Below, piece by piece: positions 57,507 to 64,000 of a DNA stretch of 64,000 nucleotides (its first letter is position 1; each line of letters opens with the position of its first letter). The stretch comes from Vespa crabro. Lineage: Eukaryota; Arthropoda; Insecta; Hymenoptera; Vespidae. Under the pieces are notes generated by a model. It searched no databases, was not told the origin of the DNA, and worked only from the letters and a program-made list of their open reading frames with translations. Position numbers and translations under genes: made by a program. The stretch lies in the NCBI RefSeq assembly GCF_910589235.1, contig NC_060965.1:2687901-2751900 (forward strand), read 5' to 3'.

Positions 57507-58341
57507 GAAGGTGATTTTGTTTTTTGGAGATTAAAAGCGTGCGGTTGACGCTTTCGATGGTCCCTCAATTTTTGAAGACAACGACGTTCAACGGGGCTCT
57601 GATTCTGTAGCGGACGGATCCATGAGAGAAAAAGAACGATTTATTTAACAGCGAATTTTGATGAGAAATTTCGACAGTAGAATGAATAAAAATGTTTTGC
57701 AACAATATCGCTAATTGCAAATTTTTATATAATAATTTAATGGATCGGTAGAATCGTGTGATGAAAATAATATAATGTAGGGAATAACGATGTGTGAACA
57801 TATAATCATTTATGAATATAGACATATTATTATGATTATTATTGCCATACAATATGTATTATATTTCATAACATTTTCTTTTCAATATTGTATGATATAG
57901 AACATCGTTTAATATTATATAAATATAATATTATATATCAATTTTAGAATGTGAACTATGGAAAACGGTAATTTTAGTCCGTCAGAATAGTCGACGGATC
58001 TTGCGGTTTTACCGAAGCCGCCAACGTTATACAAACACTCTCTTAAGCTGACGAAGGCAAGTAGGAGAAAGAGAACGAGAAGAGGAGAAAATACGAAAGA
58101 GGGTTTTTTGTAGGCTCGCGATGTGGTCCAACTGGAGGAAGAGTCTCATATTTTGGCAGACGAGACGAGAGAACGAAAAGAAGGAAAAAAACAAGAAAGA
58201 AAAGAAAAATAAAAGAGGAAGGAAAAAAAAACTGTCATGCATGTCATCGCTTTTTTACTTTCTATTTTCTTTTTGTTTTTTCGGTCGTTTGACGAGTCAC
58301 TTTCGTAAAAGCGAGACGCGTTTATATATTTAAAGGTTGGC
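57500..58341. other. spacer, no gene recognised
   Basis: The block includes a perfect 10-bp AT inverted repeat (57910-57919 and 57924-57933) and purine-rich sequence at 58165-58230. Confidence 0.5.
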
Positions 58342-58400
58342 AAAAAAAAAAAAAAAAAAAAAAAAGAAAAAGAAAAAAAGAAAGAAAAAAAAGAGAAAAG
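58342..58400. repeat. poly-A / A-rich tract
   Basis: A homopolymer of about 24 bp grading into AAAG units. Confidence 0.95.
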
Positions 58401-60665
58401 AAAAATAAAAAATAATCAGAGAGAAAGAAAAAAAGGACGAGCGAGGTTGTCGTTAACGTTTCCCAGACAGTTGGCAGATTTAATCGCGCCGTCTGCATCT
58501 GATCCCTCCGCGAATTGCTTTTGAGAAAAGGGCGAGTATATTTTTCCATATATATACATACATACATACGCGTTTTATCAATCCAGCTGTTACTGAAACT
58601 GCCGTATATATACATTTATATATCGGTGGCACGATATCTGTGATAGGCATTCAATCTACGTCCTACGTTTCTCATCGAAAATCGAATTTGAACGTATCCA
58701 GAGAAGTACGATAGTTCACGATAGGTATGCATCTACGTACACGTTGCAATGTCATTTTTATTTAAAATTCAAAAGAATTTTAATGTCTTAGAAGGGAAAG
58801 TAAAGAAAGATCTCAACATTATTTCAAGACGATTTAAAAGATTGAAATGCACAAAAACGAATCGGTAAGCGTAGCCAGAGCTCATCCAGCAGGAAAATGT
58901 ATTCGTTTCTATCAAACTAATATTCTCGCTCGTTTCGCTTCTCCGTTTGAATTCATCCTTTGATGCTTTCTACTACCTCGAACACGGTACTGGATCAAAG
59001 AACTACATTTAAAGTAAAGTCGGCGCCGGTACCGAGCGATATACATTTTCATATCCACTTTCGTCAAAATCGAACAAAACTGCAAAGGTACGAAAAAAAA
59101 TGTTGAAATTATACGATTCCAACATTTTCATTTTCCTTATTAGTTCTAATGTATACAACTCGTTGAATCGATTGATATTCCAGTCCTTTTAGGCATAATC
59201 TTAAAAATTGTATTAATTTTGTAAATCCAACAACAAAGTGATTACGTTTCGTTAAATACACGCTAACTGGATTATATTGAATTCAAGATTAATCCTTACG
59301 TATTAATCTCATGCTGAATGTATTCGTACTGTTTGATCTACCAGTTCTTCATAAGATCGAGATTAATATCTCGAAGGATAAATATCGAATTTCTGAAAGT
59401 TAGTAAGACAGAAGAAGAGTAAGTATCGAGCCGCAAGAAAGCTTCGAATCCCCGAACGAGATTGACTATGGTAAAACAGCTGAGTCTCTGTTACGCAATG
59501 AGCTTCTAAGAAGGAGAGAAGGATAGGGAGAAAGAGAGAAAGAAAATATATGTATATATAAGATGGTACATTCTCCATGGATGAAAGATGTTCGAACGAG
59601 GTACTGTCTTTCCTCCTACCCTTTCACTCCCACTCCGTTTGCTCCTACCAGTAGATCGCGTAGGTGGCTACGTTACGGCGTCGAGCAATATCCAAGCAAA
59701 TGTAATAGCTATGGGGTGCGAGCGCGAAATCGAAATTTGTTCTTGTGCGAGAGCTTCCTGTTTCTCTATACCCCCGTCCTTCCCTTTCATTCCCATCCTA
59801 CTCTTACCAGTAGTAGTACCACCAGCAGACTCGACCTAGCCGAGGTATTTCGAGTTATATCTGTATTCGTATATATTCCCGCAGAGAATCGTTCCGCAGT
59901 GCATTGAAAAATAAATCTCGGTAAAAGTCCGGGCCCCTGTCGATACACTGGCATTATGCAATATCTTTCCGCGTTGCCGCGTTCGAGGGAAAGGGAGAAA
60001 GAGAGTGTATGTAAGAGTGAAAGAGGGAAAGAAGATACAAGGAAGGGTGAAAGGAGAGGGTGAAAGGAATGAGCGTAATATCCCAGATGGGTTGTATGTT
60101 TCGGATGCTTAGGTAAACCCAACGCGTTCATGCAAGTCTCTTACATCCGTTATAACGCCTGGTTGTTACACCTGAGACGGACTGCGCGACAACACATCCT
60201 TGTACAGAAACTGCAGTTGCAAACTGATTTAGGATAATAAATCAATGAAAATCACTACCAGAAGATTTAATTAATAAATAGGATAAAATTAAATAATGAA
60301 TCAATATTTCTCATTAGAATATCGTTCAAATTATTATTTAATTGACTTTATTCTTCTGGTGATTCTTTTTTAATTGGATCATTCATTTTACGTCACTTGT
60401 CTGCGGTTGTTCATACCGGGGACAATCAATACCGGAGGAGTATGTAATTTTCAGGAAACACGACGACATATACACTTTTGTGAATTCTCATAGACGATAC
60501 TAAAAAATGAGATTGGTTTCGAATCTAATCGAACCGTGAGTACTGTATCATCGTTTTCTATCTCTTATTGTACTTTTAGATAACTCAAAACTCGTCTAGA
60601 TGTAGATGTAACCCGGTATTTTCATTTTCTACAGTTCGAAAATGTCCAAGCAAGCAAGCCGCAGT
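58401..60665. other. spacer, no gene recognised
   Basis: (CATA)n-like repeats lie at 58552-58570. The stretch 59580-59960 is CpG-richer and open in several frames without motifs. Nothing is assignable. Confidence 0.5.
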
Positions 60666-60974
60666 CTAAAACAAGTGGAAGTGTTCGGAAGTACCAAAAG
60701 CAGCAGTAGTAGCAGCAGCTGGGTCATTTGTCGGTGACGGCACCCACGGGAAATCACGTGATCGAATCTCGCTCCCCGCGCGATTTCCACTTCGTGGACG
60801 ATCGATTCCTCCAAACGCCCACAATGCTCCATTTAATATGAAGAGAATGATACCGTACTGCAATTTGGTATTAATACTCTTCTTGGCTTCACTCATAGAT
60901 AATACGATACCCGTTAATGCTATTTGATTGTTCTTAGACATACTTTTGTATCTGATCGATTCAATGGAGACCAT
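60666..60974 (-). CDS. hypothetical ORF, 102 codons, one possible membrane segment
   Basis: This is an ATG-to-TAG frame on the minus strand. A second ATG at 60941 has A at -3 and is the better start, giving 91 residues. In that form residues 1-27 are polar, residues 28-46 (QYGIILFILNGALWAFGGI) could span a membrane, and the rest is Arg/Ser/Pro-rich ending in an Ala/Thr stretch encoded by an AGC-type repeat (60699-60719). A second minus frame overlaps part of it. A perfect CACGTG E-box lies at 60755-60760. No family is recognised, and chance occurrence is possible. Confidence 0.18.
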   Translation of the reverse strand: MVSIESIRYKSMSKNNQIALTGIVLSMSEAKKSINTKLQYGIILFILNGALWAFGGIDRPRSGNRAGSEIRSRDFPWVPSPTNDPAAATTAAFGTSEHFHLF

Positions 60975-61436
60975 TCAAAGTTGAAGAAATAAAAAAAGAA
61001 ATTATAACAAACTGAATTATCCTCATGATAGGTTTTATAATATTTGTACAATTCTTTCAGATTTATAATTTTACCAATGATTCGTATTAATTTATAACAT
61101 TATCAAATCAATGTGATTTGTTTCAATCGAATGGAAAAAGAAATGAAGAATATATAACTCATGCATTTAGCGAATCATATGAATTCGTTATAACTGCTAA
61201 GAATGCCAGTGAGTTTAGTTCTTAGAAACATAGTCTAGGACTTAGACCAATATTCGAACTTTAAATTTTAGTTTTGGAAGGGTATGGAAACCAAGAAGAG
61301 CTTGGAATATCAGACTCGAATATGGCAGATGGCTGTGGGGAATGAAGTTTACCCTTTTGGATTAGGCGACTCATCGACGTATACGAATAGTATAGGAAAC
61401 ATCGAGAGAAACGTGCGTATGAAATCGGAAACTTAC

Positions 61437-61499
61437 CGTCAATCCAAAATCGCTTTCCTGTAGCAAATCGAAAATCCTTTTCGTTCTTACGATTGCTTA
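61437..61499 (-). CDS. candidate 63-nt symmetric internal exon, unknown product
   Basis: This is a hypothesis from splice signals. Reading the minus strand, an acceptor ACATTTCCCTAG ends at 61500, and GACG is followed by the consensus donor GTAAGTTTCC at 61436. The 63-nt segment is open with two bases, 20 codons, then one base, so it is symmetric in phase and could be included or skipped without breaking a frame, as alternative cassette exons often are. The peptide is basic and aromatic (NEKDFRFATGKRFWID). There is no recognised family. Against it: it is very short and no partner exon is found. Confidence 0.22.
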
Positions 61500-62299
61500 C
61501 TAGGGAAATGTTTTATAGATATATTACATTCATACTAGGGCATTGAAAACTTTTGTTAAAACTTTTAGCAAGGAGGTCATCGTTATTATACATATACAAT
61601 ATAAGATCAAATAGAATTATATTTTGTCGTCACTGAAGTTGCATCCATGATCTTCTTGAAACAAGAAAAATTTCCAAGGATAAGAGCCAAGTTTTATTCT
61701 CTCACTCAAGACACAATCATAACTTTACCGTAACTGTTTTCCATTTCGGCTTTATTTTCACAATATCCCATTGAATATTTCATGATGACTTTATATTTAG
61801 ATCCAGTTTATCGATCGTCCTTACGTTTATCTATTTAAAATTGGTATAACTTTTTATTTGAAAAAGGACACTTAATGCATCTTTTATTATCGACAAGAGG
61901 AAAGATTACAAAATTGCGTATTATTAAGAAATTGGAAACACAACAGAGAGCAGCAAACAAAGTCGTGCAAGGTCATATTGAGTAATACTCAAGAAATCAG
62001 GTTCACCACAACTGCAATGAGTCAGCAGAAAATAACTGCAACGTTTCGTCCCAACAATAAGCATTTTCGATAGTTTCGCAGCTCGTGGAGAGCATTTACC
62101 ACCGCAGGGGTTCCCATATCCGTCAATATCGAGCACCGTTCTTAAATCCATATTACGAATCTCGCTGCACCTGCGTTAGGAAGTTGTCTGCGGGACGAAA
62201 ATGACACGCTGAGAATTTCGGGTGGGGGAATAAGGGGATGAAAAAGTCGCAGAGGGTGAATTCAATTTCTGGAAGGGGTGCATATTAAAGTCACGAGAG

Positions 62300-62302
<3 letters not shown>
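61500..62302. other. spacer, no gene recognised
   Basis: AT-rich to 61960, then mixed. A short minus-strand frame (61924-62151) is free of motifs. Confidence 0.5.
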
Positions 62303-62345
<43 letters not shown>

Positions 62346-62364
62346 GGTGGGGGGAGAGAGAGAG
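62303..62364. repeat. (GA)n array with G-run interruption
   Basis: GA repeats interrupted by AAAG and by GGGTGGGGGGAG. Confidence 0.97.
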
Positions 62365-64000
62365 AATTCTAGCTAAGAACAAGACTAGTCAACATCGCGT
62401 GGCCCATAAAAATGGACGTTGTCCAAAATGTTCGAACCACCCCTTTTCCTCAATTTGCCCGTTGGCGTATATTTCCTGTTCTCTTGTTCTTTTTATATCC
62501 TCGGACAAGTGGGACAAGCTTTTATCATTACATCCAAGTTTTTTCCCTTTGCCAAGAGAGAGAAAAAAAACGATCTGGGTTATTGGAAGTAGGTCGTTCT
62601 CGAATATATCTAGACATCGTTGTTAGAATAATATCCTGTCGAACGGAACGGTTTCTACGTTTTGAATCTAAAAGGTATTAAAAGAGACAGAACTTCCGAT
62701 CAATCGGAAGATTCGATTCGACATTTGACTTAACGTTAAGTTTTCCAACTTTGGAAAATGGAATCCCAAAAAAGATGGACTTTAAATGAAAAATAAAGGA
62801 GTAACTGCATTGCTTTTACTTACAGGTATTTATGTATTTCTACAATCGAATGATATCACTTTTCGGTTCGTTTAATGGCGACAGGTTTGTCCCTTCTTGT
62901 TTCGTTTTTCATCTGTCATCTTAAGTATCGCAAATAAAGAATGAAGGAAAATGGAATGGAAGAAACGTCCTCGCGTGGACATTAAAATCCACTTAGGGTA
63001 TTTTCCCACGAGGCGAACTACAGCTTCGAGATTCGTTTTTGCGGCTTGGAAAATTGATGGATTGGTTATAAATACAAGGCTTGGAGGTATAGATGGATCG
63101 TTATGTTGGTTAAAAAACGTTTGCTCTGATTCATTTTTGCATTTATAACGAACCCCATCCTTTCTTGCGTTCGTTCATCGCTCACCCATTTCTTTCTGCG
63201 ACTTTCCATCTGCCAAAACTAATTATTAGTTGGCCCGCGTACCACTGGATCATAACTCATACGTTAGTGTAATATCCGCCAAGAGGAACGGAGCATGTAT
63301 ACAAATACACGCACACAGAGATGCAATGACGAAGATGCACAGTGGTTGTTTCTCCCCTTTTAGAAGAGTCGCTCTTTCGGAAGGAATCATGCACGTGCAT
63401 CTAATAAGCTCTTTTATCGTTGGCACGAATCAAATTTAATATTCCGTAGTAAGGCGTGGTCTAGTTATTTTTTTCTTTTTCCTTTCTCAAATCCAAACTT
63501 AGACCGTAAGAATGAATAAAACTATATGAAGTTTGATTTATCGTTGAATGGAATTTATTTGGCCGATAACAATGCTTTTGCCGATAACAATGGATTTTAA
63601 CAAAAACAAATACCTTCGAAATATTCGAAAACGGGATTGATTTTGTTTTTCATTTTGCTCTGAAATTTTTAGGAATTTACATATTTTACTTCATCGGTTT
63701 GTCATCACCTACATATTTTCCATCGATCTCATAATATTTCTCCCCTTTATTCAATTTAAAAAAACGACAAAGGATGATGATAAAGCGAGTTTCGCGCGAT
63801 CGATGGAAAACCGGACGGCGCGTAAAAGGATAAAGAAATAATAATTCGTGGAATAAGTAATCTCGAAATATTTCGCAGCGATTAAAATTCAGTCTGTGTA
63901 CAGCGACCGTTCCGTTGCCTTATTTTGAAGTTTGGTTTTCCACGACGAATCTTAATTTTCTCGGATGCTATAATTGAATCACTTAATTAACGTCTTTGTA
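62365..64000. other. spacer, no gene recognised
   Basis: Mixed and AT-rich sequence without microsatellite arrays of note. It contains the duplicated motif at 63562-63592. No coding sequence is recognised. Confidence 0.5.
63562..63592. repeat. duplicated 13-bp GATA/Sox-like motif
   Basis: GCCGATAACAATG occurs twice (63562-63574 and 63580-63592), 18 bp apart. Each copy overlaps a GATAA core with an AACAAT core, the usual binding words of GATA and Sox-family factors. Confidence 0.6.

Noticed and set aside
1083..58400. Poly-A and poly-T tracts as retrotransposon tails
   Set aside because: No reverse transcriptase, LINE or SINE body and no target-site duplications were seen beside any of them.
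59400..59460. tRNA T-arm-like string GCTTCGAATCCCC
   Set aside because: No matching anticodon and acceptor stems could be found around it on either strand.
1964..62364. Many frames rich in Ser-Leu or Arg-Glu repeats
   Set aside because: They are direct translations of CT and GA arrays, which cannot contain stop codons; nothing indicates RS-domain proteins.

Overview
The window reads as nuclear DNA of an insect, most likely an aculeate hymenopteran (bee, wasp or ant group). This is an inference from AT-rich sequence in which CpG is not visibly depleted, very dense AG/CT microsatellites, and A/T homopolymers every few kilobases. No operons, Shine-Dalgarno-led genes, tRNA, rRNA, CRISPR array or intact transposase/reverse transcriptase was seen. 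No protein could be assigned to a known family. The simplest reading is gene-poor intergenic DNA or the inside of one or more very large introns.

Layout. 1-6 kb: AT-rich spacer with a 78-bp CT array and a GA array. 6-9 kb: purine/pyrimidine arrays, a GC-rich hairpin (6684-6714) and a candidate small exon (9150-9213). 10-16 kb: GATA/GA and CT arrays and a candidate minus-strand exon (11799-11877), otherwise complex non-repetitive spacer. 17.1-18.8 kb: the most structured part, with a 60-nt miRNA-like hairpin (17105-17164), a tandem duplication running into a near-perfect 34-bp inverted repeat (18041-18155), a second hairpin (18235-18268), and a CpG-rich block with nested inverted repeats (18430-18660) followed by a CCT array. 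19-29 kb: a candidate Cys-rich exon (19450-19595), a 137-codon ATG-initiated frame (20950-21363) and many CT/GA arrays. 30.3-31.5 kb: an interspersed-repeat-like module in two direct copies and one inverted copy, then an open frame. 32-37 kb: dense simple repeats, including a 60-bp alternating purine-pyrimidine run and a GA block facing a CT block. 39.4 kb: a G-quadruplex-prone stretch. 40-46 kb: long AT arrays, a frame encoding a hydrophobic peptide (42473-42862) and a CpG-rich frame (45053-45319). 47-57 kb: CT/GA arrays, a CpG-rich block with a 14-bp palindrome (53620-53850) and a 65-bp alternating purine-pyrimidine run (55422-55486). 58-64 kb: quieter spacer with two minus-strand coding candidates (60666-60974, 61437-61499) and a duplicated GATA/Sox-like motif (63562-63592).

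The open frames and exon candidates are hypotheses. Frames of this length are expected by chance in 64 kb, and polypurine/polypyrimidine arrays hold frames open artificially because every stop codon mixes T with purines. No pathway or shared function can be read from the window. The best-supported content is the repeats and DNA-structure elements; the most testable biology is the pair of hairpins at 17-18 kb and the two CpG-rich blocks.
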